Assembly: GCA_938036435.1 (NCBI GenBank)
Contig: CALHPU010000113.1
Span: 1-40,575, forward strand
Reading direction: 5' to 3'
Origin: an uncultured Pirellulaceae bacterium
GTDB lineage: Bacteria > Planctomycetota > Planctomycetia > Pirellulales > Pirellulaceae
Length of the DNA: 40,575 nt
Shown here in pieces: positions 23,748-33,098 of this stretch. The notes below the pieces were generated by a model. The model had not been told where the DNA came from. It did no database searches and was given only the letters and a program-made list of their open reading frames with translations. The first letter of the stretch is position 1; every line of letters begins with the position of its first letter. Made by a program: the position numbers and the translations under genes.

Positions 23748-23770
23748 GCCACGGTCGCAGAACAAATAAA
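23748..23770 (-). promoter_or_regulatory. Shared upstream motif, copy 2
   Basis: This element lies 104 bases before the DUF6624-like start. It has the same 23-base length as the copy at 22946-22968 and the same distance to the start. Conservation at this distance in otherwise unlike upstream DNA suggests a regulatory site. Confidence 0.55.
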
Positions 23771-23871
23771 ACGCGCGGGTGTTCTAGCAATTAAAAAACG
23801 CTAAGGCGAGTAAGTCTATCTTTCTGTCAAAATGGGATTGCGGCTGCGATTTTATGCGATCGCTCTATCTT

Positions 23872-25863
23872 TCACTTTTCACGGTCGCTTCCACGTCTTA
23901 AGAAAATTTTCTCTTCGTTTGGCAGGCACCCGAGGAGAAAATCGCTTTCGGCCGGAACTATCTTGCCACCCCCATCACTAAACACCAAGAAATCGAACGA
24001 GCCGCTGGCCTTATCGATTGCTTTGAGATTGGGGAAAACGTAGGAGACATCGTGTTGTAAGTGATCGCCGTAAAAGGGAAACAAGTAGTGATTCCCCGAA
24101 AGTGCGAGCGTCACCTTCGCCTTTGCTGAAACTTGGTTTTCATAGGCCCTGATCACATCTGCCAACGCTGGGGTGTTCCTAGTAAGCTGATCAACGCGGT
24201 CCATCGCAAAGATAGATTGCTGCTGATTCTTTTCAACAAGAAAGCTGTTGGTGCGGTACAAGAGAGCTCTGCCAGAGGTTAGACAAATAGCGATGGTTGC
24301 GAGCATCAAAAATGTCTGCCCAACGCGATTGCTTAACAGAGCTTTGATCGTGAAAGCCACTGGCACTACTACCATTGGTGTGGCCCACGTGAAATATCTC
24401 CCGCGCCACGGATCGTATTGTGCATAACCTTGGCAAAGCAAGAAAACGAGAAACGCCAACGCGCACGCAAACGCCATCCTGTTTCGTTCAAAGGCGCAGA
24501 TCGAGTAGAGAACAGATGGCCATATTAACAGGACGCTCGCGATGCCCCACCATGAATAGTCCTCGTGATTTCGGTATGGTCGAGTTAAGAAAAACTTGCG
24601 TTTGCTATGATCGTTCGCCTCAAGGTCTACCTCAATATTTTTGAGCGCACTTGCCAAGGTTGTGATGACACCATCTCGCCATTTGTCGATTTTACCACCC
24701 TGCTTCATTCCTTCGAAGGAAGTCGAATCAATCAAGTATCGCAACGCGTTTTTCCCGGACTCTTCCAGTTGTTCTTGGGGCGTTAGTCCGACTAAAGTAT
24801 GACCGGTTCGCACATGCTCAACGCCAAGCACATGCCCATAGCGGAAAATGTTTTGGACATACCCAGTGGGAAGGGCCGCTGTCACCGCAATTAGAACGCT
24901 TGACGCGACTAAGACGAACGGAATGAATATCGATTCATGATGTCGCACGCGGCGCGACAGGATGGTCGCCGCTGCGATAACCAAAAAGGCAGGAATCCAC
25001 AGCGCGACGGATGCCTTGATTCCAATGCAAATAAACAGTGGCACGGCAAGCAAGCTTAAATATCGTCTCGAACCGGATTGATACCACGCCGACAAAAAAT
25101 AGATTGCGGTGCCGCTTTGGACTGCAACCACAAGATCGTTTTGCGTGGTGGTTGCCATCAGCATCGAGTTAACCAACAACAGCGATAGCATCGCGGTGAC
25201 CGAAGCGATCTGGCGACTTTTTTGCAAGTTAAACACGATGCCCCATACGCAAACAGCAGACATGATCCATGCCGACAGATTCACCAATTGCGTGGCGTTC
25301 TCTCCGCCCAGCTTCCAAGCGCAAGCCAAAAGAACAGGGTGATTCCTCGGATGGCTTACTTGCGCCCACATATTGGTCGGATACCATTTGAGGTTTCCTT
25401 GTTGAAGGAAATGGGCCGTCCGTGCTAGATGGCAGGTGTGACTGTCGATATTGTGCGGAGCTGTAAAAATGGCAGTCAGTAGATTTGCGATGAAAACCAA
25501 TGTCACGGTGATCCCCAGTACAATTACCAACGGGTAATGTTTGGGTTCTTCGACTTCCACTTGCCCAGCTTCTGTCATGTCAACATCGACTCTTGGATCT
25601 CCTTCTGTATTTTTTCGATTTGACTTCCACCATGCAAACCAACCAGCCAACAGCGTCAACCCTACAGAAGCGGCCAACCATTGGTTGGCATCGTTTAAAT
25701 GCCCCAAAGCAGAGACTACATAGCCGCACAATAAGACTTGTAGTACGAAAAACAAATAACCGACGATTAATCGTTCTGCAAGCAGCTTTCGGCTGATTGA
25801 GATGCTCAGATACACGCTGCCGATCAGCAACAATATCAGCGCAAGAAACATGGCTGCATCCAT
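23872..25863 (-). CDS. Polytopic membrane protein, GT-C/GT39-like glycosyltransferase
   Basis: The 663-residue protein has about 11-13 hydrophobic segments. In the first periplasmic loop it carries HNIDSHTCHLARTAHFLQQG followed by a His-rich HPRNHPVLLA segment. An acidic residue in the first large loop (D-S-H..) is typical of GT-C glycosyltransferases of the ArnT/PMT group, which use a lipid-linked sugar donor. The C-terminal 100 residues form a soluble region with RTNSFLVEKNQQ and a later FDFLVFSDGG. It is the last gene of a minus-strand cluster with a GT2 and a STELLO-like transferase, starting 42 bases after the latter. The start is ATG 25863. The acceptor is unknown. Confidence 0.72.
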   Translation of the reverse strand: MDAAMFLALILLLIGSVYLSISISRKLLAERLIVGYLFFVLQVLLCGYVVSALGHLNDANQWLAASVGLTLLAGWFAWWKSNRKNTEGDPRVDVDMTEAGQVEVEEPKHYPLVIVLGITVTLVFIANLLTAIFTAPHNIDSHTCHLARTAHFLQQGNLKWYPTNMWAQVSHPRNHPVLLACAWKLGGENATQLVNLSAWIMSAVCVWGIVFNLQKSRQIASVTAMLSLLLVNSMLMATTTQNDLVVAVQSGTAIYFLSAWYQSGSRRYLSLLAVPLFICIGIKASVALWIPAFLVIAAATILSRRVRHHESIFIPFVLVASSVLIAVTAALPTGYVQNIFRYGHVLGVEHVRTGHTLVGLTPQEQLEESGKNALRYLIDSTSFEGMKQGGKIDKWRDGVITTLASALKNIEVDLEANDHSKRKFFLTRPYRNHEDYSWWGIASVLLIWPSVLYSICAFERNRMAFACALAFLVFLLCQGYAQYDPWRGRYFTWATPMVVVPVAFTIKALLSNRVGQTFLMLATIAICLTSGRALLYRTNSFLVEKNQQQSIFAMDRVDQLTRNTPALADVIRAYENQVSAKAKVTLALSGNHYLFPFYGDHLQHDVSYVFPNLKAIDKASGSFDFLVFSDGGGKIVPAESDFLLGCLPNEEKIFLRRGSDREK

Positions 25864-25905
25864 GGGGCCCTGAACCTCGACGTTCGGTGATTCGTTAGAA
25901 AAGTA

Positions 25906-26958
25906 TTAAGCAGCTTGCTTGCGACGCGAGCGTTGGAGCAGTTCAGATTTCTGCTGCATGCTATTTTCAACATCTTCGATCCAAGAAGATACCAGCTCAA
26001 TTTCTTTTCCCGGAAAGACATCAGCTTGAGCAAGAGCTTCGTAACAAGCATATAGATTGTTCGCTACATTTTCTTGCCCTTTTGCGAGGCAAAGTGATGC
26101 CAGCAGGTCGGTGATTTCCTGATTTTGAAGGTACCCTGTAATCTCACCTTTGAAATCGGTCATCAAGTTATGGACGTTCCGGTGCTGTATCGTGTCTGGT
26201 CCATGAAATACTACGCCGACCTCTAACTCCCACAGACAGCGTTGAGCGACGAAACTTCGCCAAATATCGGTTGCCCTGAATTCACAATTGCTTGGCAGGT
26301 ACAGCAGTGGATATGCCTCCGGACGCCACCAAGTATTCTGAGAGTTGAAGGGACACCACGTGCCGGGTTGGATCATCAAGCTTTTTCCAGCCTGAAAATA
26401 AACTTCGTGTCCAAACACCAGCCGCCAAACCGCATCGACATCTGGTGAGAGATCAATCATGCCTTGCTGAATTGGCGCATCGACAATTTTCTCAGCACTG
26501 ATGGTACCGACGCTTTTGTGTATTTCGTCCAATGGCATGCCTCTTGGCCATATTTGTTCGTCGGTGAAGAATCGAAATACATTCGCCCACTTGTCCCCTT
26601 GGACGACGGAAACGTTTTGCGTACGAGATCGGGATTTCCATGACTTGGTGGGCATGGTGTCGTCATCTGTTTCGTAAATGGCATCCGCGCCGCTACTGAT
26701 GGCTGACAAGAACCCCAGATTCTTCCGCGAGTAATGGTTCTCAGGAAGTTCGTTCGCCAACCTAAATCCAGTTGCCGACTGCTCTGACATCGGAAGAAAG
26801 TTCACCAACGATAGCGGATACGAAACCGGACCTTTCCGATCACCAACAACAACCAATTCATCCAACTGCTTTCCGCAAAAGGAATGGAGATGGCGAACAC
26901 AATCCGTTGGTGGAGCGATTGTCGTCAGAACGCCTACGACGTTTTCGTTTGAACTCAT
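25906..26958 (-). CDS. STELLO-like (DUF288) glycosyltransferase-family protein
   Basis: The 350-residue protein resembles the STELLO/DUF288 group known from plants and animals. Family-like features are YSRKNLGFLSAISSGADAIYETDDD (the DDD suits metal and nucleotide-sugar binding in a GT-A fold) and the motif NVFRFFTDEQIWPRGMPL. It also has WCPFNSQNTWW and FRATDIWRSFVAQRCLW, typical of the region after the donor site. The start is ATG 26958, with AAGGA about 8 bases upstream; a longer frame overlaps the GT2 gene. It follows the GT2 gene by 13 bases and is followed by the membrane transferase gene, so all three probably form an operon. The sugar and acceptor are unknown. Confidence 0.75.
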   Translation of the reverse strand: MSSNENVVGVLTTIAPPTDCVRHLHSFCGKQLDELVVVGDRKGPVSYPLSLVNFLPMSEQSATGFRLANELPENHYSRKNLGFLSAISSGADAIYETDDDTMPTKSWKSRSRTQNVSVVQGDKWANVFRFFTDEQIWPRGMPLDEIHKSVGTISAEKIVDAPIQQGMIDLSPDVDAVWRLVFGHEVYFQAGKSLMIQPGTWCPFNSQNTWWRPEAYPLLYLPSNCEFRATDIWRSFVAQRCLWELEVGVVFHGPDTIQHRNVHNLMTDFKGEITGYLQNQEITDLLASLCLAKGQENVANNLYACYEALAQADVFPGKEIELVSSWIEDVENSMQQKSELLQRSRRKQAA

Positions 26959-26971
26959 GGTATTCCTTTTC

Positions 26972-27700
26972 TTAAGCGGCGTTGCTGCGGACCTCGCGCG
27001 CCATAGTGACAAGATTCCGGACAGACTCCCAAATTACAGTACGATTGACACTGTCACTAGGACTTTCATAAACGATTGGGATCTCGTGACAGCGATGATG
27101 CCTGAGTAAGCATTTGATTTCTGTTTGAAAGAAATGTGCTCGGCTCCTGACGCCTCGGTCAACAACCTCTTGTAGCGAATCCCGACGAAAACACTGAAAT
27201 CCACCAGTCATATCCTTGAGCTTGGTGCCAAGCATCAGATTGGAGACAACGGTTCCCGTTCGGCTAATTAGGCGGCGCGAGAAGCTTCCTCTGTGGGCCC
27301 CCTCGGCATCAAACCTACAGCCGCCAATGTAGTCGAATTCGTCTTTACTGATTGCCTGTCTAAATTTTGGAATGTCTTCTGGCGAATGACTCATTCCACC
27401 GTCCATTTCCAATATCCAGTCGGCACCTACCTCCAGCGCGGATCGGTATCCTGCGAAATAGGCATCGACCACGCATTTGTTTTCCGGTGCCCATACACAT
27501 TTGACCCGAGAATCTAGCCGAGCATGTTGATCGACGATTTCACGGGTCCGGTCTTTAGAAGCCCTATCGAGAACGCAAAAGAAATGATCTTGGTCCTCGA
27601 GTTGCTGTGTTACGCGATCAAGAAAGGCCGCGATGGTCCTTTCTTCATTCGCCAGCGGTGTGACGACCGCTAATGTGTACTTTTTCTGAGGTTCGTTCAT
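26972..27700 (-). CDS. GT2 glycosyltransferase, polyprenyl-phosphate sugar transferase-like
   Basis: The 242-residue GT-A protein has LAVVTPLANEERTIAAFLDRV at its start, FFCVLDRASKDRT for the nucleotide, and ILEMDGGMSHSPEDIPKF as the DxD-like metal site. GGFQCFRRDSLQEVV and EIPIVYE follow, as in dolichol- or undecaprenyl-phosphate mannosyl/glucosyltransferases. It lacks C-terminal membrane helices. Such enzymes make the lipid-linked sugar that GT-C transferases use, which matches the membrane protein two genes downstream. ATG 27700 begins the conserved N-terminus; the frame continues back to 27733 with 11 extra residues. It is probably the first gene of the operon. Confidence 0.85.
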   Translation of the reverse strand: MNEPQKKYTLAVVTPLANEERTIAAFLDRVTQQLEDQDHFFCVLDRASKDRTREIVDQHARLDSRVKCVWAPENKCVVDAYFAGYRSALEVGADWILEMDGGMSHSPEDIPKFRQAISKDEFDYIGGCRFDAEGAHRGSFSRRLISRTGTVVSNLMLGTKLKDMTGGFQCFRRDSLQEVVDRGVRSRAHFFQTEIKCLLRHHRCHEIPIVYESPSDSVNRTVIWESVRNLVTMAREVRSNAA

Positions 27701-27956
27701 GCAATGCTGGCATACGCTGGCTGTGTGCTGCAACGCGACGCCAATCGCAACCTGTCGTGAATTTGTGGGTTCGAGGATGCAGAGGTTCCATCCTTTTCAA
27801 ACCGATAGCTACAGAACAAAAGAAGAGCCCGCAATAGGAAAAATCCCAAGGCGTCTGCCGTGCGCCCATTTCGCAACTTGAAAGCTACAGAAAAAACCGA
27901 ACATTCAATGCCAAGTAATAGCGAACGTGGTATTTTGAGGGCGTTCGTTTAAGCCG

Positions 27957-28571
27957 CTAGCGTCCCAACACCACGCGGCCTTCTACGGAGATCTTACCTC
28001 CAGCGATCCGATCGATGACTTCCGGATACAGTTCGCATTCTGCTGCGAATACACGTGCGGCAAGTGTTTGCGCGTCGTCACCATCAACGACAGCAACGCT
28101 GCGCTGCGCAATGATCGGGCCGTGGTCATACTCATCATCGACAAAATGCACCGTGCATCCGGTCAGCTTACAACCGTAATCCAACACCGCCTGATGTACA
28201 CGCAAGCCGTAATTACCTTTGCCGCAAAACGATGGAATTAGACTTGGATGGATATTGATGATGCGGTTTTCAAATTCCTTCGACACAGCCAGACGCCGCA
28301 AGAACCCGCCCATCACCAACAAATCCGGCGTCGATGGTCGAATCACGTCGTAGATTGCCGCACTGAAGTCGGCTGTCGAATCCGATGCGCGATGGTCAAC
28401 CACAAAGGTCTCTATCCCGGCCTCTTGCGCGAACGCCAATCCACCTGCATCGGCTTTATTGGAAACCACACTGGTGATCTCCCACGGGCAAGCCTCGTTA
28501 GCCCGTCGGTACTCGATCAAGTTTTTAAGCGTGGTGCCGCCGCCAGAGATGAATACGGATACGGAAAACAA
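27957..28571 (-). CDS. purN: Phosphoribosylglycinamide formyltransferase
   Basis: This enzyme uses 10-formyl-tetrahydrofolate to formylate GAR in purine synthesis. The preferred start is TTG 28571: it has GGAGGAG six bases upstream and lies one base after the ileS stop. This gives 204 residues beginning MFSVSVFISGGGTTL. Catalytic Asn106 and His108 in INIHPSLIPSF, and the aspartates of HFVDDEYDHGPII (145-146), fall at positions close to those of E. coli PurN, supporting this start. A longer frame to 28601 overlaps ileS by 29 bases and lacks a ribosome binding site of its own. CGKGNYG replaces the usual KG-(L/A)-(D/N)A loop. Translational coupling to ileS is likely. Confidence 0.88.
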   Translation of the reverse strand: MFSVSVFISGGGTTLKNLIEYRRANEACPWEITSVVSNKADAGGLAFAQEAGIETFVVDHRASDSTADFSAAIYDVIRPSTPDLLVMGGFLRRLAVSKEFENRIINIHPSLIPSFCGKGNYGLRVHQAVLDYGCKLTGCTVHFVDDEYDHGPIIAQRSVAVVDGDDAQTLAARVFAAECELYPEVIDRIAGGKISVEGRVVLGR

Positions 28572-28572
28572 G

Positions 28573-31500
28573 TCACGCTCCTCCAGAGGTGTGGCCAGCA
28601 ACTTCGATGTCCAATTGAATCTTCAGTTCGCCAATCTCTTTTTCGACGCCCCCACCATCAGCGGATGTATCCAACAACTGTGCGGTCAGCGTTTCGCTGG
28701 TGATGTATTCCTTGTTCTCTTGGATGGCTTGCTTCAGGTCGTCCGAATCGGTTTGGACCGTTAACACAATTCGATCCGTACGTTCCAAGTCTCGTTCCTT
28801 GCGGTAATCTTGAATCAGACGCACCAAATCACGCGCCAACCCGCCTCGAATTAACTCAGGAGTTAGCTCCGTTGCCAACACAACAACCGCTTCGGTTCCT
28901 TGCGACGCGGCCCAACCTTCGTTGGCCTTCAAGCGTACTTCAACATCATCGGCCGTCAGTTCAATGGATTCACCTTCCACTTCCAACGTTGCTGTACCTG
29001 ATAAAGAAAGCGACTCCAACATCGCCTTGCCATCGGCGGCACCAAAGGCCGCTTTGACTTTCGGCATCAACTTACCGACTCGCGGGCCAAGCAGTTTGAA
29101 ATTCGGCACAACTTGATAGGTCACAAAATCACCGGCGTCAGTCGTATAGGAGATTTCTTGAACGTTCAGCTCCTTCTTCAACAGCGCGTCGTGCGTCTCC
29201 AACCAAGCTTGATCGGTGGGGTCATTTAACACGACCGTCATCCCCGAGAGCGGCTGACGAACTTTCAGTTTCTCATTCATCCTCGCCGAAAGTCCCAGCG
29301 AGGCTATCTCACGAAGCAAATTCATCTGACGCGATAGCGCTTCATCGATCTTGCTCTCATCAGGATGCGGGTAATCGCACAAGTGAACGCTGTTGATCGT
29401 ATTGGCGTCGGCACCAAAAGCACCGGTCAAATTCTGCCAAATCGATTCTGTAACGAACGGTACGAACGGCGCAGCAAGTTTACATGTCGCCGCCAAACAT
29501 TCCAGCAACGTCCAATACGCGTCAAGTTTATCGGTATCCTCTTTGTCCTCAGCCCAGAATCGATCGCGACTGCGTCTGACATACCAGTTACTCAAACTAT
29601 CGACGAAGGCGCTTAACGTGGTGCATGCCACATAGTTATCGTAATTATCCATGCGCTCGACGATCGTCTTGGTCGTTCGGTTGAGCTCGCTGATGATCCA
29701 GCGATCGAGTTCGCTACGCTGTTCTACTGGACGATAGCCTTTTCCGGAGCCGAGTGATTCGGCGGAAAGTTGCTGCGGATTGGACACCGATGATGGGTCG
29801 AAGCCATCGATATTGGCATACTGGACGAAGAAGCTATACACATTCCACAAACGCAGCAAAAACTGAGGAATGCTCTCCTTGATTGCGCGGCTGCTGTAGA
29901 TGATTGACGTCCATGGCGGTTGGTTGGCAAAGAAATACCAGCGCAACGCATCTGCACCGAACGTGTCAAAGATCTCATTCGGGGCGCTGTAGTTCCGCAG
30001 ACGCTTGGACATCTTCTCAGTTTTGCGTTGGACCTTGCCACCACACTTTTCGCATTTTTTAACTGTCGACATGTGACGATGTTGGCACTTCACGCAAACA
30101 TGCCCTTCGGCCAACATCAACCCAAGCACGATGCAGTTTTCAAATGGATGTGGCAGCTTGACTTCTGGATCGTCGCTGAACAGCAGCGTGCTGATCGCCA
30201 ATTGACTGTAGAACCAACCGCGCGTCTGATCGAGTGCCTCGCTGATGAAGTCCGCCGGAAACTGCTGCTTGAAGTCTTCTTCGCCTTGATGCGGATAACC
30301 CCATTGAGCAAACGGCATCGCACCGCTGTCGTACCAGCAGTCGATCACTTCGGAGACGCGGTTCATCCGCGCACCGGACTCGAACGGCGAATCGTAAGTG
30401 ATCGCATCGATGTAGGGTTTGTGAACTTTGAGGTCGTCGACCAGATCCGGATTCGCAGCTTTGGCTTTGTCCCAAACTTCCGTGCCCGTCAGGCCCGGTT
30501 TGGCCAGCAGTTCATCGTAAGAGCCGACCGCTTCCATCTGGCCGGTTGATTGGCAAACCCAAATCGGTAGCGGTGTGCCCCAGTAGCGTTCGCGCGACAG
30601 CGCCCAATCAACATTCGAGCCCAAGAAATTCCCGAACCGGCCGTCCTTGATGTGTTCTGGCAACCAATTGATTTCTTGGTTGTTGGCCAGCATTTTGTCC
30701 TTGTACTCGGTCGTTTTGACGAACCAGCTGCGCCTCGGATACTGAATCAACGGATCTTCATCGGCCCGCCAACAGAACGGATACTCGTGTTCGTATTGTT
30801 CCAAGAGGTAAAGCTTGTTCTCTTCTTTCAGCTTCTTCGTGAGCGCTTTGTCGGCATCCTTGACCCACTGTCCCTCAAAATCGGGAACCTCATTGGTGAA
30901 CTTTCCGTTAGGACCAACAGGGCAAATCAAGTCAGGGCCTTGGCCGGGCTCGAAACGCGCTTGTTCGGAAACCAACAATTCATAATCGACCTCACCGAAG
31001 GCAGGTGCTTCATGAACGGCTCCTGTTCCGCTGTCGGTGGTCACAAAATCAGCCGAAGTGATCCGCCAAGCGAGCGGTTCAGTTTCACCGGACTTCAATT
31101 TCCCTGTTTTCTCGCCATCGGTTTTGTAAAAATAATCGAACGGAGGTTGATAGCGCAGACCAACCAATTCCTTACCTGAGCAAGTTGACTTGACTTCCAG
31201 CTCGCGCTTCATCTTGGTAGCGATTTTCTCGACGAGGTCTGCGGCAAAGACCAAGTAATGATCTTGTTCGGCATCGTAGACCGTCGCGTACTGGATATCT
31301 TCGTTGACCGCAGCAAACTGATTGCTCGGAAGCGTCCAAGGGGTGGTCGTCCAAACCAACAGGCTCGTGTTCTCGCGATCGAGCAGTGGAAATTTCACGT
31401 AGACACTGGGATCTTTTACCGTTCGGTAGCCTTGGCCAACCTCGCCAGCGCTTAGCGCGGTACCACCTTGAGCCCACCACCAGATAATTTTATGTCCTTG

Positions 31501-32040
31501 ATACAGCAACCCTCGATCAAAGAAACTTTTCAGTGACCACCAAACCGATTCGACATAGCTTTGGTGGTACGTGACATAGGCTTTGTTCAAGTCAACCCAG
31601 AACCCCAACCGCTCGGTCAGCTGTTCCCACTGCTGCATGTACTGCCAGACGGAGGACTGGCATTTCTGGATAAAGGGTTCAACTCCATAGGCCTCGATGT
31701 CTTCTTTGGAGTGGATGCCGAGCTCTTTACAAACTTCGACTTCCACTGGCAGTCCATGCGTGTCCCAACCCGCCTTACGTTCGCACAAAAAACCTTGCAT
31801 CGTTTTGTAGCGCGGGAATAGATCCTTGATGGCGCGCGTCAGGCAGTGCCCCGGGTGAGGTTTGCCATTAGCGGTCGGCGGGCCCTCAAAAAACACGTAA
31901 CGCTGCTGGTCTGAGCGTTGTTCGAGTGAGCGTTTGTAGATGTCGTTCTTTTTCCAAAATTCAAGAATCGATTGTTCTTGTTCTGGAAAATTAACGTTGT
32001 TGGAGGCCGCTTGGAAAGAGCCTTGTTCCTTCTCAGGCAT
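28573..32040 (-). CDS. ileS: Isoleucyl-tRNA synthetase
   Basis: The 1155-residue class I enzyme charges tRNA-Ile and edits valine. The HIGH-type motif is PHPGH (61-65) in [20 protein letters not shown]. The KMSKR loop starts at residue 676 in [10 protein letters not shown]. The editing (CP1) domain contains [11 protein letters not shown] and [15 protein letters not shown]. The long C-terminal part and KMSKRLRNY suggest the long type 2 form of IleS. Between the Rossmann core and KMSKR is an insert with Cys649, 652, 663 and 666 (CVKC, CEKC) that could bind zinc. The ATG at 32040 starts a typical N-terminus. purN begins one base after the stop, so the two form an operon. Confidence 0.95.
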   Translation of the reverse strand: MPEKEQGSFQAASNNVNFPEQEQSILEFWKKNDIYKRSLEQRSDQQRYVFFEGPPTANGKPHPGHCLTRAIKDLFPRYKTMQGFLCERKAGWDTHGLPVEVEVCKELGIHSKEDIEAYGVEPFIQKCQSSVWQYMQQWEQLTERLGFWVDLNKAYVTYHQSYVESVWWSLKSFFDRGLLYQGHKIIWWWAQGGTALSAGEVGQGYRTVKDPSVYVKFPLLDRENTSLLVWTTTPWTLPSNQFAAVNEDIQYATVYDAEQDHYLVFAADLVEKIATKMKRELEVKSTCSGKELVGLRYQPPFDYFYKTDGEKTGKLKSGETEPLAWRITSADFVTTDSGTGAVHEAPAFGEVDYELLVSEQARFEPGQGPDLICPVGPNGKFTNEVPDFEGQWVKDADKALTKKLKEENKLYLLEQYEHEYPFCWRADEDPLIQYPRRSWFVKTTEYKDKMLANNQEINWLPEHIKDGRFGNFLGSNVDWALSRERYWGTPLPIWVCQSTGQMEAVGSYDELLAKPGLTGTEVWDKAKAANPDLVDDLKVHKPYIDAITYDSPFESGARMNRVSEVIDCWYDSGAMPFAQWGYPHQGEEDFKQQFPADFISEALDQTRGWFYSQLAISTLLFSDDPEVKLPHPFENCIVLGLMLAEGHVCVKCQHRHMSTVKKCEKCGGKVQRKTEKMSKRLRNYSAPNEIFDTFGADALRWYFFANQPPWTSIIYSSRAIKESIPQFLLRLWNVYSFFVQYANIDGFDPSSVSNPQQLSAESLGSGKGYRPVEQRSELDRWIISELNRTTKTIVERMDNYDNYVACTTLSAFVDSLSNWYVRRSRDRFWAEDKEDTDKLDAYWTLLECLAATCKLAAPFVPFVTESIWQNLTGAFGADANTINSVHLCDYPHPDESKIDEALSRQMNLLREIASLGLSARMNEKLKVRQPLSGMTVVLNDPTDQAWLETHDALLKKELNVQEISYTTDAGDFVTYQVVPNFKLLGPRVGKLMPKVKAAFGAADGKAMLESLSLSGTATLEVEGESIELTADDVEVRLKANEGWAASQGTEAVVVLATELTPELIRGGLARDLVRLIQDYRKERDLERTDRIVLTVQTDSDDLKQAIQENKEYITSETLTAQLLDTSADGGGVEKEIGELKIQLDIEVAGHTSGGA

Positions 32041-32182
32041 AGAATCGCTCGAATGTTCAATCGAAAAATGTTAATCGCCGACGGCGGGTCTGCTGAAGAA
32101 AACTGGAAACCGGTATGTACCAACCGGAAGCAATAATATCCCTCAAAAGGGAGTTTCTGTAAATCAGGTACGCCTCAACGCA

Positions 32183-32211
32183 AACAACCGCTCTTATAGA
32201 GAGCGGTTGTT
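32183..32211 (-). terminator. Hairpin terminator-like structure 3' of the polyampholyte gene
   Basis: The perfect 11-bp stem AACAACCGCTC/GAGCGGTTGTT with a 7-base loop lies 64 bases after the stop of the 32275-32709 gene. The minus-strand continuation has only TTT then G, so termination strength is uncertain. Confidence 0.6.
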
Positions 32212-32274
32212 GATCGGTTAGGTTCGGGACCAGATTTAGCATGCTCCTGCGCTGGCGACCTGCAAAAACTCCCG

Positions 32275-32709
32275 TTACTTCTTGCGAGCAGGTTTCTTGA
32301 CCGGTTTTTTACCCGCATTGGCTTTCGCCTTCGCTTTGGCTTCGACCACTGCTTTGATGCCGGGCTTCTTTACCGAAGCACCCTTTTTGTCGGGGGGAAT
32401 CGGCTTGCCGTTGGCATCTTTTGCGACCGGAACAGGCGCCGGTTTCTCGCGCGTGGGATCGGTTAGGTGGCCAAAGGTATTATCGAACTCCTTGCCGTAC
32501 TGATCGTCCGCTAGATCGTATTCGCCCACGATTTCTTCTTCGAAATCGTCGTCGAAGTCCTCATCGAAATCATCCTCGTCGAATTCGTCGACGATATCGA
32601 TGTCAAGTCCATCGCTTTCCACTTCGGATAGCAAGCCGTCATCAGTATCGCCCGGTTCGCCCGAAATCAAAGTATCGTCATCGTCTAGCGGGGTGTCGTC
32701 GATTGACAT
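32275..32709 (-). CDS. Acidic/basic polyampholyte protein, function unknown
   Basis: The 144-residue product has an extremely acidic first half (runs such as DEFDEDDFDEDFDDDFEEE), a short neutral middle with EFDNTFGHLTDPTREKPAP, and a Lys/Ala/Pro-rich C-terminus (AKAKAKANAGKKPVKKPARKK) like histone H1 tails. There is no signal peptide or membrane segment. The start at ATG 32709 has GGAG about 12 bases upstream; a TTG 18 bases earlier is possible. It lies between argJ and ileS as its own unit with a hairpin downstream. Nucleic-acid or nucleoid binding by the tail is inferred; I do not recognise a named family. Confidence 0.72.
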   Translation of the reverse strand: MSIDDTPLDDDDTLISGEPGDTDDGLLSEVESDGLDIDIVDEFDEDDFDEDFDDDFEEEIVGEYDLADDQYGKEFDNTFGHLTDPTREKPAPVPVAKDANGKPIPPDKKGASVKKPGIKAVVEAKAKAKANAGKKPVKKPARKK

Positions 32710-33098
32710 CAGATTTTTACTCTCCAAGGACCTGAAAAATCGAAAGTTTATCCAGCCGGAATTTTACTCAGAAACTTAAACAAGACGATAGCTGAACAGG
32801 AAACATTTGCGAATCGGCCACAAAAAAAACGCCCCAACCAGATCTAGAGGGCAAAAGATTCTCAGGACATGAACATGATCGGATCGCAAAAACAAACCCC
32901 GCCGTTAGTTCAGCCTTACGAGTGTTTGAAACCCGAACCGGTGGGCAAGCCCGGTTTGCAAGAAACCGAATCCCCATTGAAATCCTCGGGGACACCTATT
33001 TTCGCTTCCTTGAAAACTGATCGCAGCTGAAGTCACGAGCCTTTACACCTCCCGGAGAGGAAATTCTCCAAGCCCTTGCAAGATCGCTACGAGACCAT
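32710..33098. other. Spacer between argJ and the polyampholyte gene
   Basis: These 389 bases hold the polyampholyte gene promoter, the candidate terminator at 32822-32852 and an imperfect hairpin around 32936-32956 (AACCGG..GGGC-aa-GCCC..GGTT). A 75-codon open frame on the minus strand crosses these structures and looks non-coding. Confidence 0.5.
32822..32852 (-). terminator. Candidate intrinsic terminator of the argCJ transcript
   Basis: On the minus strand GCCC pairs with GGGC across a 14-base loop and is followed by G and then eight T. The stem is short and lies 247 bases past the argJ stop, so confidence is moderate. Confidence 0.45.

Noticed and set aside
27770-27900. Possible tRNA-like segment (GGTTCGA string near 27770)
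   Set aside because: No acceptor stem or anticodon arm can be built around it.
32768-32995. 75-residue open frame on the minus strand
   Set aside because: It overlaps a terminator-like T-run and hairpins, and the product shows no family features.
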